NCBI GenBank assembly: GCA_023159155.1
Contig: JAJNNX010000017.1
Span: 372,001 to 436,000, forward strand
DNA length: 64,000 nucleotides
Source: Ustulina deusta
Taxonomy: Eukaryota > Ascomycota > Sordariomycetes > Xylariales > Xylariaceae
Direction: 5' to 3'
Shown here one piece after another: positions 45,322 to 57,735 of the stretch. Each line of letters begins with the position of its first letter. Within the stretch, counting starts at the first letter, position 1. The notes beneath the pieces were generated by a model. It was not told where the DNA came from, did no database searches, and saw only the letters and a program-made list of their open reading frames with translations. The translations under genes and the position numbers were made by a program.

Positions 45322-46231
45322 GAGACCAGTACCAAAGCTTCGCCTTCACTCGCATGTTCGATTCAACCAAGGAGGTTATTGGAACTGTTGGACAATAGCT
45401 TTTTTTTGACAATTTCAACTACCCTCTAGGCTTTCTAAGTAAGGGTGTGCTTTATTGTTTTCCGTTTCCTGAGCCGCTTGATAATCAGATTGGACCGCAT
45501 TTTGATTGCCTGCCTTACCTATGAAATCCCCAAATGTAGTTAGAAGCTGTTTTTCCCTTAAGTCATTAAACTCTGATATTCTGTTTCGGTAGTTCGCACG
45601 TGGAGAAATATCGTGTTTTAATTGTCACCATTTTTCCAAGCCTAACTATTAGGCCACTTATTAAACGCTGGTATAAAACCAATGGAATAATTATACCGTG
45701 GTTATTCAGCTAGCACAGAGAATTCTTGTTGCTAGATCTATCCTTAGTGTACTGTAGGCACATATCGTAGTCAACAGGCCGTATAGTGTTTAATCATGAT
45801 CACATATCATGTACGACTGGAGCGTTCAGCATCTCAAAGTCTTCATCAAGCTTGGATTTCATGGAGATGTAACTTTCAAAGTGTTCCATTCTAGAAAGGC
45901 TATTAGTATAGCTCCCCCCTTAGTTTTCACTCTCCCGATGACATCGGCCGATTCTCACACATGGGAATAGATCTTGAGTGACTATGATCAAGGGTTTACT
46001 CTCTCATACACACATGAGTCTACGTGATGCATTAGGCAATAGATAAACCTCCTGATTGAGGATTAGGTGCTAGTTAGGCACTTGAGTGAGTCACCAGGCC
46101 CATTTCACGAAGAAACCTCAAGTAAAATATAGCAAAATGAGCGCTACGCCAAATTCTAATGCTTATTGTCTCTGTCGAGGAAGTGGCTAGTTTTCTCCTC
46201 CACTCTGCCTTTTAACAAGGTACTCATCCAA
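45322..46231. other. Convergent intergenic region
   Basis: About 900 bp between the 3' ends of the DUF1996 gene (plus) and the AA8 gene (minus). No gene, tRNA or repeat recognised; only AT-rich sequence with frequent stops. Confidence 0.5.
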
Positions 46232-46992
46232 TCACGCGTTCTTCTGCACCAATTGATCAAAGTCGACGTTTCCAGCCGTCGAGAAGTCGTGATCCCAATA
46301 GCTATAGACGTCGTGAACGGCGATCATAGCCGCGGTCGACGCGCTGGGCGGCTTGGTCTTGGAATAGGCGAAGGCAAGGCGGTTGGTGCCATTCGCGTTC
46401 AGGCTTTTGGTGCTGGTGCCGGTGGTGGTGAAGGAGCTACACCCGCTGCATGTGGCCGTGATTTGCCAATGCGTTCCATTGACCCTGGTCCCCGTCTTCA
46501 GGAGCTGCGCCGTCGCTCCGGTGTAGACTTGTGGCTGCGTCCGTACCCTATAACCATATCAGCTTCTCGTCCTCAACACGCGCTCTCAAGATGGACTCAC
46601 GTAGTGCGTCGAACGGACACAACGGGTGTAGTCCCGGATGCCCAGCCGATGGTCAAAGGATCGTTGATCATCGATGCGCCCCAGGCTAGACCGGTCCAAC
46701 CGACTGCATTCGGGGCGATGATTTGGAAAACGAGATCGTAGTTATCCGGGGCCGGGACAGGGACGGCGACGCGGAATACGATGGACTGACCGATCGCGTA
46801 CGCGGCCTGGTACTCCGAAAATGTGAAGCCCGTTTCGCCGTCACGAACTATAACCGTATCTGCAGCGACACCTCCGGAAGCTGGTCCATGGAGTCAGCAA
46901 CATCCTACAGACCTTCCCATAAATGCTTAAATATGGCACGTACCACACCCTACCAGCGCTGATAGGTAGGCAAGACCGAGATTCCAGCGCAT
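46232..46992 (-). CDS. Stand-alone AA8 haem domain (cellobiose dehydrogenase cytochrome-like)
   Basis: Predicted 214-aa secreted protein; exons 46992-46944, 46880-46601 and 46547-46232 (645 nt; introns 63 and 53 nt, with a GCTGAC branch site in the first). The N-terminus MRWNLGLAYLSALVGC is a signal peptide. The body matches the cytochrome (AA8) domain of cellobiose dehydrogenase, a DOMON-like beta-sandwich: IIAPNAVGWTGLAWGASM, with Met87 in the position of the axial haem methionine and His188 in IAVHDVYSYW as candidate axial histidine. C143 and C146 occur in a CSGC motif. There is no flavodehydrogenase or carbohydrate-binding domain, so it would be a single-domain b-type cytochrome, possibly passing electrons to lytic polysaccharide monooxygenases. 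That role is inference; ligand assignments are by comparison from memory. Confidence 0.83.
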
Positions 46993-48719
46993 CCTGGCAA
47001 TTGAATTACGACTAACACCAAGATGTAGGGCAGTAGGACGTAATGTAGGGGGGAGTGAAAGTTCTTTGATATAAACCCGGACTGCTTCGCGTGCACGAAG
47101 TAAGTAAGTAATATGCTAACGAGGAGAAAGGTTTGTCAATATTGAAGATCTGCGGCGTACAGACGTTGTCGTGGGCAGAAGCTTGCTGACAGCAAAGAAA
47201 GACGGGAGCTCACACATGTAGATATCTAGGTAGGACGCCGAAAATTAAATACAACTCGCTTATCGTGAGGCCTTGGGAGTACGGAAGATGGCTAGGGCAT
47301 CACGTCGAGAACGAGAAATTCATCGACAGCCGATCCGTAGGGTGAAGAGTCACGGCTATTACTTGGCAAGCCCGCAGAGTCGCAGCGCGAATTTCTCGAG
47401 CTAGCCTGTTGTCGCGGTGGCTCCGTGGGAGATAAAAGCCATTCTTGGGGGCACGGAGCGGCCAGAACTACCAACGAGGTGGCCTCCTGGGGTGGAGGGC
47501 CAATATTGCCGTTGCGGTGGTCGTTGAGGGCTGTGGGACGTGACGTTGTGAACCCGTCGTCCATTTAGCCGTATATTGGCTGTGTGTGTTAAGAGCTAGG
47601 GTAAACGGCACAGAGTGCCTTATTTGCACCTCCTACGACATATACTATGAATAGCGGGCCAATTATAATTTTCCCAATTATGATTTCGTTTGGATCGGGA
47701 ATGACGCTCGTGGATTTTGGTTGCGTCTGATATCTCAGCTTGACACCCCAGTTCTTGGCGCTAATAATTCGTTCTCACGATAATCGTGAACACGGCCCTA
47801 GATGCTAATATGAGAAGCTTTGCGACATACATATTCGTTGTGTTTTGTTGTGGTCATGAGATCAGGGTAGTATTTACAAGCAGCGATGACGGCTTTGTCT
47901 AATCCAGAAGATAAACATGCGATGCGTTGCACCAAAAATAGGCTTCTCCTGCCAAGAGATCTGAGGGAGTTTACAACCTGGTAGACTCGGCGATGAAAGT
48001 ATATTGACTGCATGATTGCTATTGTCAATATTTCTATTGGTCATGTGTTGTGATGGGCTATTCTAGACATCACAACACAACGCTAGAGAGGAGCTACAAG
48101 GATGGACGCTTACTGCCCATCATTATGCTAAGTTCGCAGAACCAAGAGTTTTTCGGACCATCCGTTCGTAGCGACTATCCTAAAAGATACCTACAGTTGT
48201 AGTCGATGAGACCCTAGTATCACCATCTGTGTAGCCGTACTGAGGTCATGCAGTGAAGTGGCCAATTGTTCGAACAACAATAAGGTGTTCAGGCTTCCCC
48301 TTCCATACAAAGATAGGACTAACTGTTCACTTCTACAGTTGAATTCATTAATCATGATTGGAGTTTAAATTTATTAAGTAAACTATAGTAATTTCTCTGC
48401 AATATAACTTCAGTATACAAGACTGCCAAAGGTGGTGGTTTAGTAGTAGATGAGTCCTGACTTTCGTGACTAAGGCTAGACTTACCGTCGCAACGGGCTG
48501 TATAGGACTACCGAAATAACTCTAACCCCCTCAGCTATACTCTATATATCCCACCTATACTCCTGCAGTAGGTATCGCTGCGAAGCGAAATAATATTGTT
48601 GTATCGTGTGTCAATACGTCACCAACGTCGAATCGGACTGAAAATCAAGAAAGAGTACAATTGAGACGGCTGTCTGAATCTGTGATGAAAACAAGTGTAA
48701 TAGAATAAATACCGGAAAA
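46993..48719. other. Intergenic, one weak ORF
   Basis: 1.7 kb with no confident gene. A minus-strand ORF at 47564-47292 (90 codons, ATG start) is Pro/Ser-rich without a recognisable domain, and GC-richer than its surroundings; it could be a small gene or an exon. The rest is AT-rich. Confidence 0.4.
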
Positions 48720-50542
48720 CTATAGTCTATATCGAAACCCAAAAGTATTCCAATCAGTTACATCTTCATAGTCCCTAGGCTGTAACCTTATCTCCCCAAC
48801 AGCGTCACCACCAGAGCGGCCGAGACGAACATCAACAACCTTGCCACCGCCCACAGCACCCGAAGCCCCGGCACTCCCCTCGACGCCCTCCCTCCTCTGC
48901 CTCAGCCGATTCACAAACCCCAAGTACGCCCTCAGCACCAGAGAGAACCCCACAACAAGCGAATAACAAACCAAGATAGCGCGGAACGCGGTATCGTAAG
49001 TCGGCGCCTCGGCCGCGATGAAGAGCTGGGGGCCGGCAATATTCCCCGCGCAATAGGCGACGAACAACAAGGCCGTCATGGTCATTTTCTTGGTGACGCC
49101 GCGGAAGTTGGACTGCACGAGGGACAAGAGGAGCGGGAGGGCCGCGGGGCCGGAGGCGAGGAGGAAGTATCCGAAGAGAGAAACGCCGTGGGGGATCGCG
49201 GCGCGGTTGGAGATGAGCGCCGATCCGACGATAGGCGGTAGCACCACCAGGGCGATCAAGATGCAGTGCATGGAGCGGCTTTGATATGCGATGTTAGTTC
49301 CTGCCCGCTAAGCCCCCCGTAGAAAAAAAGGGAGGACAAAGAATAAAAAGAAAAGAAAAAGAAAAAAAAAAAAGAAAAAAAAAGGCCCTCTCTAGAATTC
49401 TGAAATGGGGAATGACAAACTCACAACCGCCCAGCCGCCCACCCCGTTCCCGCGATGGAGGCGATACTGAGGACCGAGTACGGGATATTGATGAGGGTGG
49501 ACTGCAGCGAGGAGAAGCCGAAGGACGTGATGACGATGTTGGCGAAGTTCTGGGTGCCGCCGTTGGGGATCTGGCAGAGCAGGGCCAGGGCGAAGAGGAT
49601 CCAGGATTTCGGGTCGACGAGGCACTCGCGCGCCTGGCAACACTGCCAGGCCGTCTTGGCGGTCGACCCCAGCCCGGCAGCGACGACGCGGTCGGCAGCC
49701 CGCCGCCTCTCGTCGGGGGCGAGGAACCTGGCGTCGGCGATGGAGTCCGGCAGGAACGCCAGCAGCACCGCGCCGAGGAGGAAGGTGGCGAGGCCGAGGA
49801 CGACGAACATGGCGCGCCAGGGCCCGAGGGGCCCGCGCACGTGGCCGAGGGCGTAGGCCAGCAGCGAGGAGACGATGCCGCCGGCCGAGTTCCCGGCGAA
49901 CCAGACGCCGGTGCGCGCGGGGATTTCGTCGCGGGTGTACCAGGTGGAGGTGAGGAAGACGAGGGCGGGGGAGACGGCGGCCTCGGCGACGCCGAGGAGG
50001 AAGCGCAGGACGAACAGGGCGGCGAAGCTGCGCGAGGCGGCCGTGAGGGCCACCACGGCGCCCCAGAAGAGCGTGTTGGCGCCTAGGTAGCGGGCGACGG
50101 GGAGGCGGGCGACGAGGAGCGAGGCCGGGTACGTGGCGAGCAGGTAGCCGAGGTAGAAGGCGCTCGACACCCACGCGTACTGGTTCCCGACGAGGCCGGT
50201 GTCGTGGCGCAGGCCGAAGACGGCCGCCGCCGACAGGATCGTCTTGTCCATGAAGTTGAACATGTACGTGACGAAGAGCAGCGGCAGGATGCGGACGTCG
50301 ATGCGGCGGACGAGTCCGGCGTCGTCTATGTCGCGCCTAGACTGCCCTCCCTCTCCGTTCCCGTCGTCGCGTTCCATGGCTGCGTCCTGGGAAGCAGAGG
50401 CAGAAGCAGAAGGACACGGACAAGGAGACAGGAGGGGCGACATGCTGTCGGTAGAGATTCGGGATACCCTATCCCGCTCCAGGCTATCTGCCATGATGCG
50501 GTCGTGGGCCGTATCTGCATGTGTCTTATCTGGAGCGGCCAT
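48720..50542 (-). CDS. MFS anion:cation symporter (allantoate permease/Dal5-like)
   Basis: Predicted 558-aa transporter; exons 50542-49425 and 49278-48720, intron 146 nt with a long polypyrimidine tract, joining TT to C-CGC in frame. Residues ~1-75 are a polar cytosolic leader. Twelve membrane segments follow in the usual 6+6 pattern, starting with LLFVTYMFNFMDKTIL, where the aromatic and Asp-Lys pattern (NFMDK) is characteristic of the anion:cation symporter family. Other marks are GYLLATYPASLL, RFLLGVAEAAVSPALVFL and TSTWYTRDE between TM4 and TM5, and NGGTQNFANIVI after the central loop. The family takes up allantoate, nicotinate, vitamins and similar organic anions with protons; the substrate here cannot be predicted. 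Exon 1 is strikingly GC-rich compared with surrounding intergenic DNA. The C-terminal ~50 residues are polar and cytosolic. Confidence 0.92.
49279..49424 (-). repeat. Long polypurine/polypyrimidine tract inside an intron
   Basis: About 65 bases (49320-49383) are almost purely A/G on the plus strand (runs of A broken by single Gs), forming a pyrimidine-rich tract in the transcript of the MFS intron. It may aid splicing or simply be unstable sequence. Confidence 0.7.
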
Positions 50543-51013
50543 GTAACATCAACTGCATGTGATCTTTCCCGCCGCGTCGGTCCTCCGATGACGGGTCGAC
50601 GTTGTTGATCTTCGGCTGGGTGTGGAGGAAGATGGAAGAGAGATAAGCAGGATCCTACCTATCTGCTGCAACTCTCGTGTGGGGTCTGAATATGCAGTGC
50701 AGTATGCTGATCCATCTCGGCTCCGACTTACAAGGAGCTCTTATCATACCTACCAGACAATCACAAGCACCAAAACCTGCTCCTTTCCGCGAAGTCACTC
50801 GCTTAGAATCACGTTGGCATGGTGAACATTCAAATCCGCAAAGCGGGTCATTTTATTGACAGATCCAATGCTTATGCTTGTACACATTTTGGAAACACAA
50901 AACTCCCCGTGAGTCTGCCGCACATAACTCCAACGCCATGCTCCCTTCGTCCTGGTATCGCAGTCTCCGTTCGCCCCATTATGTTCTAATGTCGTAATTA
51001 TGCATCGTTGTCA
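50543..51013. other. Intergenic region
   Basis: About 470 bp between the MFS permease start and the 3' end of the condensin gene, both on the minus strand. Holds the MFS promoter and the condensin terminator; no additional gene. Confidence 0.45.
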
Positions 51014-54000
51014 CTAGGCTGTCATTTGCACCACCTTGTAGCCTTCGCTAACCACCTTGGTAATATCCTCATTCTTGTGTTGCAGCAAGCCCAGAGCAAA
51101 AGCGACATCGTTCCATTGACGCTCTGTCTCGCATCGGGGGAGGCGAGCTGCCAATTTGTCAGCTAGCTGTCTGGCATGTTTGTCCTGTGACTTTGTGTTA
51201 GCTGCGACGTTGAGCACGGCGGGGACATGGATCTACCTTCTCAACAAAACCAAGTAGAAATTTGATAATTCTCTTGAACGGCTCCTCGTCCATGTGGCCG
51301 GCAGAAAGGAGACTGAACATGTCGACAAAATGATTGTATACAGCGTTGTCTTTGGTGCTGAGCTCGGTGAAGAACATACGGGCAAGGTCAGCAATCCGCT
51401 TATCCTCATCTTCGAGGCACTTTGCCATCTCGCCCAGCTGACCCTTGACCTTCACCTGGCCAGCAAGAATGAGAAACGTGAGCGTCATGAGACATGTCCG
51501 CTTGACCGAGATGTCGTTATCGGCAAGACGGCGGTATAAGAAATCCGTGTTTTCGTCGATGAGATGATTAAAGCAGACCGCCATATCGCCGAGGGCAATA
51601 ACGACATTGGACCGGACTGTCGGGTTAGGCGATCTCTCCATGATCGTGATGAGCAATGGTAGGTGTGCCTCGCAGTATTCGCTGCTGACGCACATCAACT
51701 TGGCAAGGCACAAAGTGGCGGCCGCCTGAAGACTCTTATCTTTGTAAATATCACTTCGCGAGCAGATCTCGGCTACCATGGGTCCATAATTGGACAAAAG
51801 GGACTGGGGGCCAAACAGGAGCTCACGCTCGCGAATATGAGCCATGGCCTCAGTAAAGTCATCCTCCGTCGTCCCGCCAATCAAGTCCAGCTCATCGCCT
51901 GCCTCCTCCGGTGCCGGCGCCGGTGCAGCATTCTTGCCCTTCCGGCCCGTAGAGGCGCGCGGCTCGTCTGGTTTTGACGACTCCTTTTCTTTCTCCTGCT
52001 TTCTTCGCTTGAAGTCGAGTTCGCAGAGTTCTAAATGCACGATTTGCTTAATTGCTACGTGCCCCACGACAAAAAGCAGTTGTGACAAGGCAATGGCTGC
52101 CTTTTCCTTAGGCTCGGCTGGCGGCTCGGGTGCCGGTTGATTAATGGTCCGTGTGGGCGCGTCAAGGGACATGGTGTTGAAGTTTTGTGTCATGCCATTG
52201 GCACCCATCACGGTCATCGTAGCGTCATCTCGTGACCCTGGCCGCGACGCCGGTGGAGATTTTTGCTGGGCAGCAAAAACAACTTTGGTTCGTCGCCGAA
52301 TAATATCGGTACACAAGATATCGGGATGCTTCGCGAGCGCATAGATGGCGTTAATAGCTTGTTCGGCCACGCCAAACCACTCCTTGCTCTCACTCGGTAC
52401 TTCGGTAATGGCAGCGAGTTTAGCCAGTACAGCGTGTTCATTTGGAAGTCGACTGAAGGTGACCGACGAATCCTTGGCCTGCCGGCCCGTCGGGTTCAAT
52501 CTCCGCAGTGCAATACATGTGTATTTAGCGAGCTGAAGATCCGCTCGGCCATGAGGTCCTAGACCGAATCGTAGCATTGTCTCCATCTCTCCTACGACAA
52601 TCTCAGGCGATGCGGTCGCAAGCATACCCAATACGATGATGGCACCTCTTCGCTGAGATCGTGATATTTCTCGCTTCTGAAACCCGTACACGCCCCACAG
52701 CTTGGTGATGACCCGATCTGAGATCATGCCTTGTTTCATCATGGTGGCGAGTAGCTGCTCCAAACTCGTCAGTTCGGCCGGCGTGGTGCCCGATGTGAGA
52801 CTGATCATATTTCTTGCGATGTAGATAGCGGCGTCGTTGGGACTGAAGTGATCCGGCGCCTCGAAAAACAGGCGCTTGTAGCAATCGATCAGATGGGTCT
52901 GGACACCTTTGCCTTCATCACTATTACCCTTGGTCCAGATCAGACGCATCATCCGTCGGATGCCGACCATGTTGTCCTCAATATTGTACGCGTTGCCAAT
53001 CTCAAGATAGTCCATGGCTTCGATGACTTCCGACTTGTTCTTCGAACCGAGGAGTTGCACAACGACGCCCGTAGCCTGATGCAAGACCTCGATAAATTTG
53101 AGAGCGTCTGTGTAATATCGCTTCGTGAGGGTTAGCTTTTCAATTGCCTCTGATGTCGCGGCGTCTTGCTGCGCCTTTTGGACGGCGGCAGCCTTCTGTT
53201 CCTCGGACATCTCTGTAGGCTTCTGTGGTGACTCCATGATCTGGGTTGGCTCGTCTACAAGGGCGGTCGAATCAGCCTTGTCCTCACCCAAGCCGGGCTC
53301 GCCTGCCGGTGGCTGTAATGCGTTGAGCTCGGCATCGACCTTGTCCAGGCGTTCCTGCCAATCTTTTCGAGCGAGCTGCGCGCCGTGTAAAACGGTGAAT
53401 GGGTGAGTCTTGATCAGGGCGCCCAGTAGTTTGACCGCATTCCTCCTGACGTGACTGCTCTTGTCTTCCAAGCTCCGACACGCGAGCTCGGCGGCCTTTT
53501 GCCTCCGCTTGGGGAACTTCTGTTGTAGGTCGCACAGCCTGGTGTAAACCTGCATCACTCGGCATCGACAGTAGGGGTTAACATCCAGGAATCGCTCCTC
53601 GAGCACGTCGAAGAAGGCATTGAGCTGAGACTTGTGGTTGTCGCTCCGTTCTTCTTCGTTGCTAAGATGGGCTATCATGTTGCCGCAGACCTCGATTAGT
53701 GAACTCCGCAGCGTGTGCGACTAGATACATGGTTAGTTAACCGGACCTCCAATCAGGATCCTGTGATGCTGACCTCGCTGTCCAACTGTTTGGCAAGCAT
53801 GGTCATCTGCTTGATGACTAATCTGGGCACAAGCTCTGAGAGCTTGGCAATGAAAGTCGACACTGACTTGGGTCCCTTCGTGTCGTTCGAGTTAAATTCC
53901 TTGTTCCCGATCTCCCTCAAGATCTCCTCCGCGAGCTGTGGGTAGTCGTATTGCTCTGATAGGATATGGAGAAACTCAGCCATGGGTTCGGATAGATGCT

Positions 54001-54983
54001 CAAAATACGTCAGGTTCTGAACAATAGAGATCTGGGCGGCTGTGTCGGTGTCAGCGATTGCCACGAGAACTCTTGCCATCTACTTTCGACGACCTACCGT
54101 AGCCATGACCGTGGTGCTTAACCGCAATGCAGAGGACTTTAAAAGCATGCATCCTGATGGCCGTGTTTTTTACTCTCTGCTCACTCTCGAGTACCATGTA
54201 TACTGGGCGGGTCAGGAGACCGACAAAGGTGTCGCGTTCGCTCGTGGTCAAGAAGAGTTTGCCCAGCTTCAACTTCATTACCTTGGACATGACATCCAGG
54301 GCCGACTGGAGCTGGGCAGCGCTGTCCCAATGGTCGTCGCCCTGCCTGCTGGCAGCGGCCTTTGACTTGGCGCCCTTACCTCTGGCACGCGCCACAGGGG
54401 CAGCGGATGACTTCTCGGCAGCCTTGGTCTCGACACAAGCCATAGTCCACTGGATGAGGAAGCCGTAGATCTCGAGGAGCGATTTGTGGTGGGCGAGGAT
54501 CTCCTGCTCGTCGGGGGTTTCGAGATCGTGGGCGATGGCGTCGGCCTCGGCTGCCAGGCCGCTCATGACCAGATCGAAGATCTTGCTGAGGGCATGTGTG
54601 GGGAGGAACTGGGTGTATCTGGATTGCACGAACAGCTTAGAAATGGGCTCTTGTATCGTCTCACGTGTGGCAGCAGCAGTGTCGGACGCAGAAGACGGCG
54701 ACTCCTGTGATTCCTGAGTAAGTGGGAGGAGGGAAGTGGGGGCGCACTTGAGTAGAAACTGCAGCGAGTCAAAGTAGGCGCTGCGTGTGATGGCGTCGGG
54801 GTTGTCGGCGACGGCATCGATGATGGGGTTGAGGACGGGGTTGAGGAGGGCGATGTTGGACAGCGACTCCGGGTCCGACTCGCAGTCGAGGAGGGCGCCG
54901 TCGGCCTCGGGCGTCGCGATGGAGGCGGGGTCGCTCATGTAGTGCTTGAGCGCATCATTGATGTCGAAGCTGATCGACTCCAT
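51014..54983 (-). CDS. cnd1: Condensin complex subunit 1 (CND1/Ycs4, CAP-D2)
   Basis: Predicted 1268-aa protein; exons 54983-54098, 54039-53774, 53720-51237 and 51184-51014, all junctions in frame, introns 52-58 nt. It is the HEAT-repeat subunit of condensin that, with SMC2, SMC4 and two further non-SMC subunits, compacts and segregates mitotic chromosomes in the nucleus. Evidence: the N-terminus FDINDALKHYMSDP matches fungal CND1; LIEVCGNMIAHL, RFLDVNPYCRCRVMQVYTRL and DKSSHVRRNAVKLLGALI are the most conserved HEAT segments; SNVVIALGDMAVCFNHLID and DNDISVKRTCLMTLTFLIL form the second conserved block. Length is typical for the family. An in-frame open stretch extends upstream to 55184, but the ATG at 54983 matches the usual family start. 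Acidic and Pro-rich linkers near residues 530-620 are disordered. Divergent from CDC7 across 1.1 kb. Confidence 0.96.
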
Positions 54984-56088
54984 GGTGGCGGAAGGGCTGT
55001 GTCGCCTTTCTTCCGCCCGCAATACGGCGTAGGGCGGTCGTCGCAAGGTGTGTGTATCGGCGGCACAGCAGCAAGGGGAGTGAAGTTGGGCACGTAGATG
55101 CGGCCGGTCTGGAGTAAGCAATGAATATTGTGTATGCGGTATCAGTACGGCCCCTATACGGCGCTTGCAGTATAGGACTCCCACTGCGTCGGATTTGGAG
55201 AAATTCGACTATTAGATATGAGGAAAACAAAACTAAGTCGAGAAGAATGGAAAGCGCTCTACATGCAAGGTTATGATTATGAGGGGAAGATGGTGGTGAT
55301 GCGACAGTGACATGGCGACGGTAAATCGCAAACCTGGCCAATCATCCACAGTAGCGGCCGAGGGACAGCGGGGGCAGCCCCCTCGGCAACCGTTTGTTTT
55401 TGTTTAGATTGGGTTGACTTTTCCTCTACGACGCGCCGCCTGCAATGTCCCTGCCCCACCAGATCCACTTCCCCGCCAAAAAGTTGCCAGTGTCAGCAAA
55501 AAACCCCCCGAGGATTGGACGCAAGCCACACAGTGCCCATGTGCTGGGAGATTTACCATTTAGGACCCTCCGGCTCATCTCATCGCAGCACATTTCCCAT
55601 AAAATACAGTATATACACAGTATATAGACCGCTGTTCAGCACACTTCGCTCCCCACCACTATCAAGACGCGTCAAGTACCTCTTTACTTACCAACATACC
55701 AGGTAGGGACGTTGGAAGAGCAGTACACCATCTTACCTTATAAGATAAGTAAGCGATTCCTCATAAATGTGACTTCATTCTAGTAATGACAAATAAGCAA
55801 GGCGTCTTTTCCTTTTTCCAATCACAAGAATTGGTCTTTCTCTGCGCATTCCAACCGCTTGTTGATATGTATCTCCTTCAACTTGCTTTCTCTTCCTGAT
55901 TCATTTCGTATTTGATACCATTGCCCTACTATTCCAACTACACCGACTTTTTGTGATCAAGTCCAAGAGGAACAGCCGATTTGAAATAGCATCCGAAGTA
56001 TATACGTTTTGGAAGGATAGGAAGGGGGAGGAGTAGGTAGGGAAGGGAAAAGTGTTCGTCCTTTCTTCTCGGCGCAATTTGACGAACC
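54984..56088. promoter_or_regulatory. Divergent promoter region of condensin subunit 1 and CDC7
   Basis: About 1.1 kb between two cell-cycle genes. An exact MluI cell-cycle box, ACGCGT, lies at 55667-55672, roughly 420 bp upstream of CDC7. The stretch near 55840-56090 is pyrimidine-rich. No further genes are supported; the ORFs here are chance frames. Confidence 0.5.
55667..55672. promoter_or_regulatory. MCB-type ACGCGT site
   Basis: The palindrome ACGCGT is the binding site of MBF in yeasts, which drives G1/S genes such as CDC7-pathway members. It is a six-base match and could occur by chance, but its position between two cell-cycle genes is suggestive. Confidence 0.35.
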
Positions 56089-57735
56089 ATGTCCACCCGT
56101 GTCGCCTCACATGATGCTCCAGAGCAACATGGTCGGACGATGGCAAAACGGCCTTTCCACACACACGAGGACGGTCTCGGCGTAGATCACTTGTTGGAAG
56201 AACAAAAACAAGACGAGCCAGCTGGGTCGCAAACAGAGTCACAGTCACAGACCCAGCGTGCCGAAGACGACTACGACGAACACGAACATGAACACGAGGA
56301 CGAGGACGTAGAGAGAGAGGCAGAAGACGAAGAACACGACGATCACGATGACCGCGACGATGACGCATCTGAGTCGTCCGACGACGACGAATCGATAGAC
56401 GTGACAGTCCAGCAGGACATGGAGAAGCTCCAGCAGACTTTCCCCCATTTCAGGGATGGCTATCGCTTGATCAAGCGCATCGGCGAAGGTACTTGAGCAC
56501 TCACAGTTGCTACGGTGCGGTCCCATGATAGCTACGAGCCTTGTGACTGACCGCCTTCCCCCAATGATTCAGGTACATTTTCAACCGTTTACAAGGCCGA
56601 GGATATACGCTACCATGACTACGTCAACCGCTGGGACATCGACGCCGACGATGGCCAATGGACGCCGCCGCCTCTCAAATCTTCCGCCTCCCATGCGAAT
56701 TCTACGTCTCGGCCTCCTCGCCGGAAGCCCAAGTTCGTCGCTATCAAGAAGATCTACGTGACATCCTCGCCTGCTCGCATTCTCAACGAGCTCGACCTTC
56801 TCCATGAGCTCCGAGAATCGCCTTCTGTGTGCCCCTTAATCACAGCATTGCGCAAATCAGATCAAGTCCTTATCATTCTGCCCTACTTTCGACACCAAGA
56901 CTTCCGGAAATATTATCCTAGGATGAACATCTACGACACGCGTGTCTACCTGAGAGCTCTATTCACGGCTCTCGCCGCCGTACACGCGAGGGGAATCGTG
57001 CACCGTGACATAAAACCCACCAACTTTCTCTACGATCCAGACAAGAAGCGCGGTGTACTAGTAGATTTTGGATTAGCCGAGCGGGAAGGCGCCGAGAGCA
57101 AGCCATGCCTCTGCCACGAAGACCGCCAGGTTCGTAAGCAACGCCTGCAACAATCAGTGGCCTTCAACTCGATACAGGCCGGATCACAGCCCGGATACCC
57201 AATGCAAGACACGCGCCCATCCCGCCGGGCCAACAGGGCGGGCACACGCGGCTTCCGCGCTCCCGAAGTATTATTCAAATGTACAGAACAAACCACCAAG
57301 ATCGACATCTGGTCCGCAGGCGTGGTCTTGCTCACCATCCTCTGCAAGCGGTTCCCCTTCTTCAACAGCGTAGACGACATCGAGGCCATGATCGAGATAG
57401 CCACCATCTTTGGCAGCAAACGGATGAAACTAGCCGGCCAGTTGCACGGCTGCATGTTCGACACAACCATCCCCACCATCAGCAGCCAGGGCTTCTCGCT
57501 CGAGAAGATCATGCTGTGGAGCACCTGCAGGAGCGGCGGCGGCGGCAAAGACGGCACCGCCAACACTCTAACCCCGGAAGAGAAGGAAGCCATTGATTTC
57601 CTCACGCGGTGCATGGACCTGGATCCCACGAGGAGGATCAGTGCCGAGGAAGCCTTGCAGCATCCTTTTTTGCAGGTCGATGCCGAGAGCGAGCCCGAGC
57701 CCGAGCTAGATGCCGAGGAGGTTATGATGTTATGA
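56089..57735 (+). CDS. cdc7: CDC7-type protein kinase (DDK catalytic subunit)
   Basis: Predicted 520-aa kinase; exons 56089-56488 and 56573-57735, the 84-nt intron falling inside the glycine loop (EG|TFSTVYK). CDC7 with its DBF4 partner phosphorylates the MCM helicase to fire replication origins. Residues ~1-125 are an acidic, Asp/Glu/His-rich disordered leader. Kinase motifs: GEGTFSTVYKA at 132-142, Lys192 in FVAIKKIY, HRDIKPTNFLYD with Asp279, DFG at 298-300, GTRGFRAPEVLFKC and DIWSAGVVLL. The HRDIKPTNFLY motif and the insert after DFG (EREGAESKPCLC onward) are characteristic of CDC7 rather than other kinases. The C-terminal LDPTRRISAEEALQHPFL closes the domain, followed by an acidic tail. 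Only one intron, which may have been selected by short distance to the motif. Divergent from condensin, convergent with CMR1. Confidence 0.95.

Noticed and set aside
47292..47564. 90-codon minus-strand ORF with ATG
   Set aside because: Plausible composition but no domain or conservation evidence; mentioned under the intergenic entry only.
49412..50086. Plus-strand ORF opposite the MFS gene
   Set aside because: Gly/Glu/Asp-rich shadow frame of a GC-rich exon.
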